Shown here in pieces: positions 8,524 to 16,515 of a stretch of 64,000 nucleotides of DNA. The DNA is taken from assembly GCF_003143855.1 (NCBI RefSeq), contig NZ_QFRK01000017.1:668-64667 (forward strand), written 5' to 3'. Source of the DNA: Streptomyces sp. NWU339 (GTDB taxonomy: Bacteria; Actinomycetota; Actinomycetes; Streptomycetales; Streptomycetaceae). Position numbers and translations under genes: made by a program. Below the pieces are notes generated by a model. It did no database searches, was not told the origin of the DNA, and saw nothing but the letters and a program-made list of their open reading frames with translations. Within the stretch, counting starts at the first letter, position 1. Each line of letters begins with the position of its first letter.

Positions 8524-9324
8524 GTGTACCGCTTCCTGTTGTCCCGCCAGTGGGTGATCCTCACCCTCCTGGCACTCGTGCTCATCCCGACGATGATCGA
8601 GCTGGGCTTCTGGCAGTTGCACCGTCATGAGCGCCGGGTCGCCCTGAACCAGGTGATCGCCAACTCCCTGGCGGCCGAGCCGGTGCCCGTCGAGTCCCTG
8701 ACCTCGCCCGGAGCGAAGGTCGAGCACGAGCACCTGTACCGCAGGGTGACGGCGAAGGGGAGCTTCGACACCGCCGACGAGGTCGTCGTGCGCCGCCGTA
8801 CCAACGCGGACGACGAGGTCGGCTACCACGTGCTGACCCCGTTCGTCCTCGAGGACGGCAGGATCCTGCTGGTCAACCGGGGCTGGGTTCCCGCGGACGG
8901 TCCGAGCCAGAGCGCGTTCCCCGAGATCCCGGCGCCGCCCGGGGGCGAGATCACCGTCACCGGGCGGCTGATGCAGGACCAGACGACCGAGGACAGCGGC
9001 ATCAAGAACCTCGAGGGCCTGCCCGACCGGCAGATCATGCTGATCAACAGCGAGCTGGAGGCCGAGCGGCTCGGCAGGGAGGTCCTCGGCGGCTACGTCG
9101 ATCTGACGGAGCCCGAGCCGAGCGGTGGCGCCCCGGAGCTGATCTCCGAGCCCGTGCACGACGAGATCGGCCCGCACATGGCGTACGCCGTCCAGTGGTG
9201 GCTGTTCGCCGCAGGCGTCCCCGTCGGCTGGGTGATCCTGGTCCGCCGCGAGGCACGGGAGCGGGCGGAGCAGGCGGCTGCCGGGACGGCGGACGCGGAG
9301 GAGACCGAACCCGCGGCGGTCTAG
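8524..9324 (+). CDS. SURF1-family cytochrome c oxidase biogenesis protein
   Basis: A 266-residue membrane protein with the SURF1 layout. An N-terminal transmembrane helix (about 8-28, WVILTLLALVLIPTMIELGFWQL) is followed by a conserved arginine region and then an extracytoplasmic domain. That domain includes the family motif VGYHVLTPFVLEDGRILLVNRGWVP. A second helix near residue 225-243 follows HMAYAVQWWLFA, the typical C-terminal SURF1 signature. SURF1 proteins help insert haem A into subunit I of aa3-type oxidase. The GTG at 8524 is chosen because the frame further upstream belongs to shadow sequence over the zinc-ribbon gene. Oxidase structural genes are not adjacent. Confidence 0.88.
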   Translation: MYRFLLSRQWVILTLLALVLIPTMIELGFWQLHRHERRVALNQVIANSLAAEPVPVESLTSPGAKVEHEHLYRRVTAKGSFDTADEVVVRRRTNADDEVGYHVLTPFVLEDGRILLVNRGWVPADGPSQSAFPEIPAPPGGEITVTGRLMQDQTTEDSGIKNLEGLPDRQIMLINSELEAERLGREVLGGYVDLTEPEPSGGAPELISEPVHDEIGPHMAYAVQWWLFAAGVPVGWVILVRREARERAEQAAAGTADAEETEPAAV

Positions 9325-9423
9325 GGCCTGCCCGGCGGATCGTGCCGCAGACGCGGAGTCCGGCACGCCCGGTGACGGTACGGCCGTCCGCGCCGTCGCC
9401 GCCACCGCGACGGCCGTCGCTCC

Positions 9424-11274
9424 TTGTCGTTCCCCTCTCACTCCCCGGCGCCGCCCCTGATTGCCGCCCCGGCGGCCGGGCATCCGCACCTCGTGCACCG
9501 TATCGAGGACTACGCGCTCATCGGCGACGAACAGACCGCTGCCCTGGTGGGCGCGGACGGGTCCGTCGACTGGCTCTGCCTGCCCCGCTTCGACTCCGGC
9601 GCCTGCTTCGCCCGGCTGCTCGGCGATGAGGACAACGGTCACTGGCGCATCGCGCCGCTGGGCGCCGAGCGGTACACGCGCCGCTCCTACCGCCGGGACA
9701 CCCTCGTCCTGGACACCGAGTGGGAGACCGACGAGGGCGCGGTGCGCGTCACCGACCTGATGCCGCAGCGCGACCGCGCCCCCGACCTGGTGCGCGTCGT
9801 CGAGGGCGTACGCGGCGAGGTGACCGTCCGCAGCACGCTGCGGCTGCGTTTCGACTACGGCTCGGTGGTGCCCTGGGTGCGCAAGACCGACGGCCACCGG
9901 GTGGCGGTCGCGGGGCCGGACTCGGCGTGGCTGCGCAGTGTGCCGGAGGTGCCCACCTGGGGCGAGGACCGCGGCACGCACTCCGAGTTCACGGTCGGGC
10001 CGGGCGAGCGGGTCGCGTTCGTCCTCACCTGGCACCCCTCCCACGAGCCGCGCCCGCCGCTGGTCGACCCGTACTCCTCGCTGCGGCAGAGCGTCGCCGA
10101 CTGGCGCGCGTGGACGTCCCGGTGCCGTTACACCGGCCCGCACCGGGACGCGGTGGTGCGGTCCCTGATCACGCTCAAGGCGCTCACCTACTCCCCCACC
10201 GGTGGCATCGTCGCCGCGCCCACCACCTCGCTGCCGGAGGAGCCGGGCGGGGTGCGCAACTGGGACTACCGCTTCTGCTGGCTGCGCGACTCCACGCTGA
10301 CCCTGAACGCGCTGCTGGCGGCCGGGTACCAGGAGGAGGCGGAGGCCTGGCGCAACTGGCTGCTGCGCGCGGTCGCGGGCGACCCGGCGGATCTGCAGAT
10401 CATGTACGGGCTGGCGGGCGAGCGGCGGCTGCCCGAGTCCGAGCTGCCGTGGCTGTCCGGCTTCGGCGGCGCCACCCCGGTACGGGTCGGCAACGACGCC
10501 GTCAACCAGCTCCAGCTCGACGTGTACGGCGAGGTCGTGGACTCGCTGGCGCTGGCCCGGCGCTCGGGTCTGTCCCCGCACCCGGACGTGTGGGCCCTGC
10601 AGACCGTCCTGCTGGAATTCCTGCGCACGGCCTGGCGGCAGCCGGACGAGGGGCTGTGGGAGGTGCGTGGCGGACGCCGCCACTTCGTGCATTCCAAGGT
10701 GATGGTGTGGGTGGCCGCGGACCGTGCGGTGCGCCTCCTGGAGGAGAGCCCGGACCTCGAGGGCGACGTCGACGGCTGGCGCGCGTTGCGCGACGAGGTG
10801 CACCGTGACGTGTGCGAGAAGGGGTACGACCCCGAACGGAACACGTTCACGCAGTCCTACGGTTCGCGCGAACTGGACGCCGCGCTGCTGCTGATCCCCC
10901 GGGTGGGTTTCCTGCCGCCCGACGATCCCCGGGTGCTCGGCACGATCGACGCGATCCGCGCGGAGCTGGGCCAGGACGGGTTCGTACGCCGCTACACCCC
11001 GGACGCCGCACCCGTCGACGGCCTGCCCGGTGAGGAGGGCACGTTCCTGGTGTGCTCGTTCTGGCTCGCGGACGCCCTGCACATGGCGGGCCGGACGGAT
11101 CAGGCACGCGAGCTGTTCGAGCGGCTGCTGGAGCTGGCCAACGACGTGGGTCTGCTGGCGGAGGAGTACGACGCGGTGGGCGGGCGGCTGCTGGGCAACT
11201 TCCCGCAGGCGTTCAGTCATATCGGCCTGGTGAACACCGCCCTCGCCCTGTTCGGGGGCGAGGAGGCAGGATAG
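9424..11274 (+). CDS. Glycoside hydrolase family 15 protein (glucoamylase/trehalase-like)
   Basis: A protein of up to 616 residues with the bacterial GH15 architecture. An N-terminal beta-domain begins RIEDYALIGDEQTAALV and GSVDWLCLPRFDSGACFA. An (alpha/alpha)6 catalytic domain carries VRNWDYRFCWLRDS and ends with EEYDAVGGRLLGNFPQAFSH, the region of the catalytic base. Related actinobacterial proteins hydrolyse trehalose or alpha-glucans in the cytoplasm, and there is no signal peptide here. The start is uncertain: the frame opens at a TTG (9424), while a GTG at 9493 begins just before the conserved RIEDYALIGD block. Neither has a clear ribosome-binding site. The SDR gene follows after four bases, suggesting co-transcription. 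Confidence 0.9.
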   Translation: MSFPSHSPAPPLIAAPAAGHPHLVHRIEDYALIGDEQTAALVGADGSVDWLCLPRFDSGACFARLLGDEDNGHWRIAPLGAERYTRRSYRRDTLVLDTEWETDEGAVRVTDLMPQRDRAPDLVRVVEGVRGEVTVRSTLRLRFDYGSVVPWVRKTDGHRVAVAGPDSAWLRSVPEVPTWGEDRGTHSEFTVGPGERVAFVLTWHPSHEPRPPLVDPYSSLRQSVADWRAWTSRCRYTGPHRDAVVRSLITLKALTYSPTGGIVAAPTTSLPEEPGGVRNWDYRFCWLRDSTLTLNALLAAGYQEEAEAWRNWLLRAVAGDPADLQIMYGLAGERRLPESELPWLSGFGGATPVRVGNDAVNQLQLDVYGEVVDSLALARRSGLSPHPDVWALQTVLLEFLRTAWRQPDEGLWEVRGGRRHFVHSKVMVWVAADRAVRLLEESPDLEGDVDGWRALRDEVHRDVCEKGYDPERNTFTQSYGSRELDAALLLIPRVGFLPPDDPRVLGTIDAIRAELGQDGFVRRYTPDAAPVDGLPGEEGTFLVCSFWLADALHMAGRTDQARELFERLLELANDVGLLAEEYDAVGGRLLGNFPQAFSHIGLVNTALALFGGEEAG

Positions 11275-11278
11275 GGCC

Positions 11279-12034
11279 ATGGATCTTGGACTGAAGGACC
11301 GGGTGTACGTCGTCACCGGGGCGACCCGCGGGCTGGGCAACGCCACCGCGCGCGAGCTGGTCGCGGACGGTGCGAAGGTGGTCGTCACGGGCCGGGAGGA
11401 GCAGAGCGTCGCCGAGGCGGTCGCCGGTCTCGGGCCGAACGCGGTCGGCGTGGCGGTCGACAACGCCGACCCCCAGGCGCCGGCGCGGCTGATCGCGACC
11501 GCGCGGGAGCGGTTCCACCGTTTTGACGGCATCCTCGTCAGCGTGGGCGGACCGCCGCCCGGGTTCGTCGCCGACGCCACCGACGAACAGTGGCAGTCGG
11601 CGTTCGAGTCGGTGTTCCTGGGCGCGGTACGACTGGCCCGTGCCGCCGCCGCGGAGCTGGGTGAGGGCGGGGTCATCGGCTTCGTACTGTCCGGCTCGGT
11701 GTACGAGCCGCTCCCCGGCCTGACCATCTCCAACGGCCTGCGCCCCGGACTCGCCGGCTTCGCCAAGTCCCTCGCGGACGAGCTGGGCCCGCGCGGCATC
11801 CGCGTCGTGGGTGTGCTCCCCGGGCGGATCGACACGGACCGGGTCCGTGAACTCGACGCCCTCTCCGCCGACCCGGAGGCCACCCGCCAGGCGGCCCGAT
11901 CCCGCATCCCCCTGCGCCGCTACGGCACCCCGGCCGAGTTCGGCCGCACCGCCGCCTTCCTCCTCTCCCCGGCCGCCTCCTACGTCACCGGCGTCATGGT
12001 CCCGGTGGACGGCGGGGTACGGCACGGGTTCTAG
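11279..12034 (+). CDS. Short-chain dehydrogenase/reductase lacking the usual YxxxK pair
   Basis: A 251-residue SDR with a normal Rossmann cofactor motif, TGATRGLG (13-20), and NAG-equivalent region SVGGPPPG (88-95). Where classical SDRs have Tyr-x-x-x-Lys, this protein reads S151-N-G-L-R155 (LTISNGLRPGLAGFAKSL). Both catalytic residues are therefore replaced. The C-terminal GVLPGRIDTDRVREL and the end MVPVDGG fit the so-called BKR-like SDR subgroup, whose reaction is unsettled. It is often named 3-oxoacyl-ACP reductase by automatic pipelines, but the active site argues against assuming that. It lies four bases after the GH15 gene. Confidence 0.88.
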   Translation: MDLGLKDRVYVVTGATRGLGNATARELVADGAKVVVTGREEQSVAEAVAGLGPNAVGVAVDNADPQAPARLIATARERFHRFDGILVSVGGPPPGFVADATDEQWQSAFESVFLGAVRLARAAAAELGEGGVIGFVLSGSVYEPLPGLTISNGLRPGLAGFAKSLADELGPRGIRVVGVLPGRIDTDRVRELDALSADPEATRQAARSRIPLRRYGTPAEFGRTAAFLLSPAASYVTGVMVPVDGGVRHGF

Positions 12035-12082
12035 GGCCGCGTCCGGCACTGGGACCCGTCCGGTTCCGGGCCGGGGCCGGGG

Positions 12083-12670
12083 TCAGCTGACGCGTTCCGC
12101 GCGGTGTTTGACCGCTCGCAGGCGGACCTCGGCCGGGAGGGTGGCCAGGCCCGCCGCCTCGCGGGCATGGGTGAGGGCTCCGGTGGTGAGGGTGTCCAGC
12201 GCGGTGCCGGGGTCCACATGGGGCTCCAGGAGGAGGCGGACGCGGGTCCGCGGGGCACCGCGGCGGCCGGTCAGCCGGACGTGGGCCTGGTCGACGCCGT
12301 CCAGCCGGCCCGCCTCCTCGGTGAGTGCGGCCTCCAGGGCTCGGCCGCGCAGGATCGCTCCGTCGCCGTCGCCGGTGTCGACGAACACCTCGGCCGTCCG
12401 GTGCCGGCGCACGATCGCGACCAGCCACCAGAGCAGGAGCAGGACGAGGACCGCGAGTGCGGCGATCACGACGGGCCACCACCAGCCCTGGTCCCGCCAC
12501 CGGGTCCGCTCGGCGTCGCTCAGCAGTACGTCGTGCCGTCCCCGGTGCAGCCACCAGGAGGGCATCGGCGCCCCCAGCCCGATGGCCAGCACGGACCCGC
12601 CGAGGGCCACCAGGAGCAGGCCCGTGAGCCCGAGCAGTACACGGTTGACACCCCTGATCACCGGCCTCAC
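12083..12670 (-). CDS. AmaP-like alkaline shock response membrane anchor protein
   Basis: A 195-residue protein with two transmembrane segments (about 10-32 and 65-88, PVVIAALAVLVLLLLWWLVAIV). A soluble C-terminal domain of about 100 residues follows, rich in charged and small residues. Size, topology and position in an Asp23-containing operon match AmaP, which tethers Asp23 to the membrane in Firmicutes. The GTG start overlaps the stop of the DUF6286-type gene (GTGA), so it is the last gene of the island. The role here, linking Asp23-like proteins to the cell envelope, is inferred from family and context. Confidence 0.75.
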   Translation of the reverse strand: MRPVIRGVNRVLLGLTGLLLVALGGSVLAIGLGAPMPSWWLHRGRHDVLLSDAERTRWRDQGWWWPVVIAALAVLVLLLLWWLVAIVRRHRTAEVFVDTGDGDGAILRGRALEAALTEEAGRLDGVDQAHVRLTGRRGAPRTRVRLLLEPHVDPGTALDTLTTGALTHAREAAGLATLPAEVRLRAVKHRAERVS

Positions 12671-13296
12671 CCCTTCCGTCCGGGACGCCGCACCCGTACC
12701 GACAGGGCGGGCGGCCGGGACAGTCCCAGGCCCTCGACGGCGTCGGCCAGTACCGCGTCCAGGTCGGCCCGTACGTCGTCCAGTTCACGGAAGTGCGACA
12801 CCGCGCGGACGTCGGCCCGCTTGCGGGCCACCCGTACCCGGACCGTCTGCACCCCGGCGATCTCCATGGCCCGGTCCCGCAGCACCATCGCCGCCGCGTT
12901 CCGGTCGAGTCCGGCGCGTACCTCGGGGTGGGTGCGGCGCATCGGGAGCAGGGCCCGCAGCCCGGGGGTGAGGGCCAGCAGGAGCAGCCAGAGTCCGAGG
13001 GCGGCGGCGATCCCGGCACCCAGCAGCACCCAGACGTCGTCCAGGGGCCGTTCGGCCAGTTGGCGGGCCAGCTCCCGGCGCCAGCTCATCGCGGGCCGGC
13101 CGGCGCGCACCGCGGCGATGTCGTACAGGAACGCCACCGCGACCACCAGGAGCAGCAGTGCGAGCAGGCCCGCGGGGACCTTGCGCGCCGACCAGAAGCG
13201 CCGGGGGCCCGGGGCCGCGGCGCCGTCCGGCGCGGGCGGCGGTGTCTTCTCCAGGACGGTGCCCGCGGGCTGCTCGACGGCTCCGGGTTCGCTCAT
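12667..13296 (-). CDS. DUF6286-type membrane protein of the Asp23 island
   Basis: A 209-residue protein. An N-terminal Pro/Ala-rich cytoplasmic stretch precedes two transmembrane helices (about 43-62, GLLALLLLVVAVAFLYDIAAV, and 85-108). A C-terminal domain (about 120-205) carries repeated Val/Arg beta-strand pattern (MEIAGVQTVRVRVARKRADV). This resembles the DUF6286 proteins of actinobacteria found with Asp23 genes. The ATG at 13296 is chosen because ATGA overlaps the upstream stop; the frame is open further upstream only as shadow. Both ends overlap neighbours by four bases, showing tight translational coupling. Function is unknown beyond envelope association. Confidence 0.7.
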   Translation of the reverse strand: MSEPGAVEQPAGTVLEKTPPPAPDGAAAPGPRRFWSARKVPAGLLALLLLVVAVAFLYDIAAVRAGRPAMSWRRELARQLAERPLDDVWVLLGAGIAAALGLWLLLLALTPGLRALLPMRRTHPEVRAGLDRNAAAMVLRDRAMEIAGVQTVRVRVARKRADVRAVSHFRELDDVRADLDAVLADAVEGLGLSRPPALSVRVRRPGRKG

Positions 13297-13670
13297 CGGA
13301 CCCTCCCCCGTGCCGCTGCCGCCAGGTGCAGCCGTTCCACCTGGACGACGACCTCCGGCACCTGCATGCCCGCCAGCACGGACACCCGTTCGACCACCTG
13401 GCGGCGTACCTGCCCGCACCGGCCGCCGATGTCGCCGGGGTAGCCGAGTTCGACGTGGACGCGGACCCGTGCGGTGTCGTCGCGGTGGACGACGACCGTG
13501 GCGTGCGGCGGCTCGGCGTCCGGGGGCAGCGGTCCGAGCGCCTCACGGGCCGCCTGGGAGGCGATCTTCGCGACCACCCGGTCGGCGATCCTGGTCGCAC
13601 CGCGCTCGCTCGGCGGCACGACGACGCGGACTCCCTCGGACACGCTTTCCCCCGTGCTCACCGGTGTCAC
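13293..13670 (-). CDS. Asp23/Gls24 family envelope stress protein (second copy)
   Basis: A 125-residue soluble protein with the Asp23/Gls24 fold pattern. A helix, TRIADRVVAKIASQAAREA (about 26-44), precedes beta strands (ATVVVHRDDTARVRVHVELGY), and the conserved VVERVSVLAGMQVPEVVVQVERL region closes the domain. It lacks membrane segments. The GTG start overlaps the stop of the small membrane protein gene. The second Asp23 homologue lies two genes upstream in the same operon. Asp23 proteins in Firmicutes form membrane-associated layers under alkaline or cell-wall stress; a comparable role here is inference. Confidence 0.8.
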   Translation of the reverse strand: MTPVSTGESVSEGVRVVVPPSERGATRIADRVVAKIASQAAREALGPLPPDAEPPHATVVVHRDDTARVRVHVELGYPGDIGGRCGQVRRQVVERVSVLAGMQVPEVVVQVERLHLAAAARGRVR

Positions 13671-13852
13671 CTCCGACGATCGCTACGGGGGCGGAAGAAG
13701 TCACCGAGCTCCAGGTCCCCCTGGAGGAACCGCCCGGCGACGAAACCGATGGCCCCCAACGCGGCCACCAGCACGAAAGCCCCGAATCCGCCGAAGTATC
13801 CGGCGAAGCCCAGCGCCATGCCGGCGATCATGCCGGCCACGGCCATGTTCAT
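13667..13852 (-). CDS. Small membrane protein of the Asp23 island
   Basis: A 61-residue protein made of one or two glycine/alanine-rich hydrophobic segments, MAVAGMIAGMALGFAGYFGG and FGAFVLVAALGAIGFVAG. A charged tail, GDLELGDFFRPRSDRRR, follows. It resembles the small DUF2273-like membrane proteins encoded beside asp23 genes. The GxxxG-rich helices suggest oligomerisation in the membrane. It sits between the two Asp23 homologues and its stop overlaps the GTG of the second. The preceding spacer (13853-13922) carries CGACTCC-type short repeats. Confidence 0.7.
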   Translation of the reverse strand: MNMAVAGMIAGMALGFAGYFGGFGAFVLVAALGAIGFVAGRFLQGDLELGDFFRPRSDRRR

Positions 13853-13922
13853 GGTGCGCTCCTCAGCTGCTCAGCTCCGCGACTCCACGACTCCCCGACT
13901 CCTTGTTTCCTCAAGGGTTGCC

Positions 13923-14417
13923 TCACTGGAGACGGGTCTCCGACTCCTCTTCCTCCTCCTCCGGCAGCTTCACGTCGCTCACCGCGATGTTGACCTCTAC
14001 CACCTCGAGGCCGGTCATCCGCTCGACCGCCGCGACGACGTTCTCCCGCACGTCCCTGGCGACATCGCTGATGGACACGCCGTATTCGACGACGATCTCC
14101 AGATCCAGCGCGGTCTGTACCTCGCCGACCTCGGCCTTCACTCCACGCGTCACCGATTTCGACCCGCCCGGTACCCGGTCGCGCACGGCCCCGAAGGTCC
14201 GGGACAGGCCGCTGCCCATGGTGTGCACGCCGAGCACGTCCCGCGCGGCGAGACCGGCGATCTTCTCCACGACGCCGTCGGCGATCGTGGTGCGGCCACG
14301 GGTGGCGGGTTCGCCTCCGCCGCGCCGGGTGCCCGGCCCCTTGCGCGTAGAGGTGTCCGGCACGGTCTTCTCGATGTCGGTGGCCCTCGTCGAGCCGCCC
14401 TCCGTCATGTCGGTCAT
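13923..14417 (-). CDS. Asp23/Gls24 family envelope stress protein (first gene of the island)
   Basis: A 164-residue protein. A disordered, charged N terminus (about 1-40) is followed by an Asp23/Gls24 domain, with TTIADGVVEKIAGLAARDVLGV at its start. VKAEVGEVQTALDLEIVVEYG and VAAVERMTGLEVVEVNIAVSDV complete the domain, and an acidic EEEEEE run precedes the end. This copy keeps the family pattern better than the second. The ATG at 14417 is favoured over a GTG at 14447 because GGAAGGGG lies about eight bases upstream. It leads the minus-strand operon and is divergent from the Asp23-like gene at 14506, with about 90 bases between them for two promoters. Confidence 0.85.
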   Translation of the reverse strand: MTDMTEGGSTRATDIEKTVPDTSTRKGPGTRRGGGEPATRGRTTIADGVVEKIAGLAARDVLGVHTMGSGLSRTFGAVRDRVPGGSKSVTRGVKAEVGEVQTALDLEIVVEYGVSISDVARDVRENVVAAVERMTGLEVVEVNIAVSDVKLPEEEEEESETRLQ

Positions 14418-14505
14418 CGGCGCACGCCCCTTCCGGTCGTCGTCCACGTGCCCACCGTATGCGCGGTTGCGTGATAGCGCGCCGTGGATGCGGCAGGCTG
14501 GAGGA

Positions 14506-15270
14506 ATGACGGCGGACCGGTGGGCTCGGACAGTGCGACAGCAGTTGGGGCTGGGCAGACTTCTGCCCCTGGGCGGAGCGCGGGACGGCGCGTGGATTTC
14601 CGAAGCGGCCGCCGGGGACGCCCTGCGGCGCGCGGTGGAGCGGGACGAACCGGGCGTTCGTGTGGACGGACTGCGGATCGCGCTCGCCGACCCTCAGGAG
14701 ACCGGTGAACCGGTGGTGCCGCCCCCGCCGAGCGCCCTGCCACCGGGCGCGCTGCGGGTGACGGCCCGGTTCGCGGCCACGGCGGCAGAGCCGCTGCCGG
14801 TGACGGCGGACCGTCTGCGGGCGGTGCTGTCGCGGGCCGCGGCGGAGCGGATCGGGCTGGTGGTGGCGGAGGTGGACCTGCGGGTGACCGAACTGCTGGA
14901 CCCGCAGGCCGGGCCGCCTCCGGGTCCGGTGTCAGGTGCGGGGTCGGCGGGCGGGTCCGCGGACGGGTCGGCCGACGCCTCGCCGTTCGGCGCGCCGGAG
15001 CCCGATGACTCCGACGGGAGCCGGGTGGCCGCCGCGGCGCTCGCCGTCCCGGGGGTGTCCCGGCTGACGGGCACCCTGGGCCGCCCGGTGCACCTGACGG
15101 CTCACCAGCAACCCGGTGAAGCCTCCCTGGCCCGCCGCCACGCGCGCGTGGACCTCGCCGCCCTGGCGGACCACCGGACGGTGGACGTGGCCCGAGCGGT
15201 CCGCTCGGCGGTGTCGGCCGCCCTGCCGGATCATCCGACGGTGGCGGTACTGGTCACGGCGCTCGACTGA
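14506..15270 (+). CDS. Conserved actinobacterial protein with Asp23-like halves, divergent from the island
   Basis: A 254-residue soluble protein with a strong start (GGAGGA, then ATG). The first half has a predicted strand pattern (ALRVTARFAATAAEPLPVTADRLRAVLSRA). A Pro/Gly/Ser linker runs at about 140-170. The second half, VAAAALAVPGVSRLTGTLG (about 177-195) through VARAVRSAVSAALPD, resembles an Asp23/Gls24 unit. Similar Streptomyces proteins often carry the unhelpful label nucleopolyhedrovirus P10 family. Its divergent position beside the Asp23 operon suggests shared control and a related role, but no function is known. Confidence 0.75.
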   Translation: MTADRWARTVRQQLGLGRLLPLGGARDGAWISEAAAGDALRRAVERDEPGVRVDGLRIALADPQETGEPVVPPPPSALPPGALRVTARFAATAAEPLPVTADRLRAVLSRAAAERIGLVVAEVDLRVTELLDPQAGPPPGPVSGAGSAGGSADGSADASPFGAPEPDDSDGSRVAAAALAVPGVSRLTGTLGRPVHLTAHQQPGEASLARRHARVDLAALADHRTVDVARAVRSAVSAALPDHPTVAVLVTALD

Positions 15271-15297
15271 CACTCCCCCGCGGCTCCCCCGCGCCCC

Positions 15298-15336
15298 ACC
15301 GGCGCCTCACCGGTTCTTCATCGGTGAGGCGCCGGT
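15298..15336. terminator. Bidirectional terminator between convergent genes
   Basis: ACCGGCGCCTCACCG (15298-15312) pairs perfectly with its complement at 15322-15336 around a nine-base loop. It lies between the stop of the Asp23-like gene (plus) and the stop of the enoyl-CoA hydratase gene (minus, ends 15340), so it can serve both. Confidence 0.8.
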
Positions 15337-15339
15337 TCC

Positions 15340-16143
15340 TCACTCGCCGAGACCGGCCAGATCCCGCAGCCTGCGGCCCTGGGCCGCGCGCTCGGCGATC
15401 CGCTGCTCCTCGTACGTACGCTCCTGAGCGCCGCTCAGGAGCGCCTTCGTCTCGATCACGGCGTCGCGGGGCGCGGCCAGCAGCGCCGCCGCGAGGTCGC
15501 GCACCGCCGAGTCCAGTTCGTCGCCCGGCACGGCGAGGTTGGCCAGTCCGGTGCTCACGGCCTCCTCGGCCGTGACGAACCGCCCGGTCACGCAGATCTC
15601 CAGTGCGCGGGCGTACCCGACGAGCCCGACCAGCGGATGCGTGCCGGTCAGGTCCGGTACCAGCCCCAGGCTGGTCTCGCGCATGGCGAACTGGACGTCG
15701 TCCGCGACGATCCGCAGGTCGCAGGCGAGGGCCAGCTGGAAACCGGCCCCGATGGCGTGCCCCTGCACGGCTGCGACGGACACGAGGTCGCTGCGCCGCC
15801 ACCAGGTGAACGCCTCCTGGTACCCGGCGATGGTCGCGTCGAGCTCGGCCTCCCCGCCGCGCGCGAGGTCGACGAAGGAGGGCTCGCCCTCGATCCCCTC
15901 GGGCGTGAGCATCCGCCGGTCGAGCCCGGCGGAGAAGGACTTGCCCTCACCCCGGAGCACCACGACCCGGACGGAGCCCGGCAGCAGCCGGCCCGCCTCG
16001 GTCAGCGCGCGCCACAGAGCGGGGCTCTGCGCGTTGCGCTTGGCCGGGTTGGTCAGCGTCACCGTGGCGATCGCGCCGTCGACGGTGAGCCGTACGCCGT
16101 CCTTGTCGAGTACCGGACCTAGGTCCTGGGCGGACGAAGCCAT
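15340..16143 (-). CDS. Enoyl-CoA hydratase/isomerase family protein
   Basis: A 267-residue crotonase-fold protein. The CoA-binding and oxyanion segments are visible: KRNAQSPALWRAL (about 35-47), GEGKSFSAGLDRRML (about 66-80), AAVQGHAIGAGFQLALACDLR (about 130-150) and FAMRETSLGLVPDLTGTHPL. The Glu in the MRETSLGLVPDL region is consistent with hydratase/isomerase catalysis. The ATG at 16143 is chosen because conserved sequence starts soon after it. It is a single gene ending at a shared terminator. Its substrate, whether fatty-acid beta-oxidation or another acyl-CoA, is not evident. Confidence 0.9.
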   Translation of the reverse strand: MASSAQDLGPVLDKDGVRLTVDGAIATVTLTNPAKRNAQSPALWRALTEAGRLLPGSVRVVVLRGEGKSFSAGLDRRMLTPEGIEGEPSFVDLARGGEAELDATIAGYQEAFTWWRRSDLVSVAAVQGHAIGAGFQLALACDLRIVADDVQFAMRETSLGLVPDLTGTHPLVGLVGYARALEICVTGRFVTAEEAVSTGLANLAVPGDELDSAVRDLAAALLAAPRDAVIETKALLSGAQERTYEEQRIAERAAQGRRLRDLAGLGE

Positions 16144-16293
16144 GGGGCGCCTCCGATGGGTGCGGTCGTCTTCCGCGCCGCACGACGGCGTCGAGCCGTC
16201 CTGCGGCACAGCCAAGTGACTGCACAGTAACCACCCGGCCGGCCAGTCGGCCGACCGGGTGGCCACCATCGGGTCGAGGGGCGGCGCCCGGAA

Positions 16294-16515
16294 TCAGGCC
16301 GAAGGGGCCTTCTTGCCTCGCGTCGCCCCGCCACGCCCTCGGAGCGTGACGCCCGACTCGCTGAGCATGCGGTGCACAAAGCCATACGAGCGGCCGGTTT
16401 CCTCGGCCAACGCCCGGATGCTCGCACCGGCGTCGTACTTCTTCTTCAGGTCTGCCGCGAGCTTGTCGCGCGCGGCGCCGGTCACCCGGCTGCCCTTCTT
16501 CAGAGTCTCGGCCAC
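16294..16515 (-). CDS. gbn: Small nucleoid-associated DNA-binding protein Gbn-like (GATC-binding)
   Basis: A 73-residue basic protein. A helical N-terminal part (TGAARDKLAADLKKKYDAG) is followed by a helix-turn-helix, ASIRALAEETGRSYGFVHRM (about 31-50), and a basic tail with RGRGGATRGKKA. Length and sequence match what I recall of SCO1839 (Gbn), a Streptomyces nucleoid protein that binds GATC and influences sporulation and antibiotic production. The GTG at 16515 has GAGGAGG at an ideal distance; the frame upstream is not needed. Its upstream region carries an unusual cluster of GATC sites, consistent with autoregulation. The gene symbol rests on recall of the published protein. Confidence 0.85.
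   Translation of the reverse strand: MAETLKKGSRVTGAARDKLAADLKKKYDAGASIRALAEETGRSYGFVHRMLSESGVTLRGRGGATRGKKAPSA

Noticed and set aside
8269..11907. Very long minus-strand open frame (over 1200 codons) opposite the SURF1, GH15 and SDR genes
   Set aside because: It is a GC-bias shadow: its peptide is low-complexity Arg/Gly/Val, while the plus-strand genes have clear family motifs.
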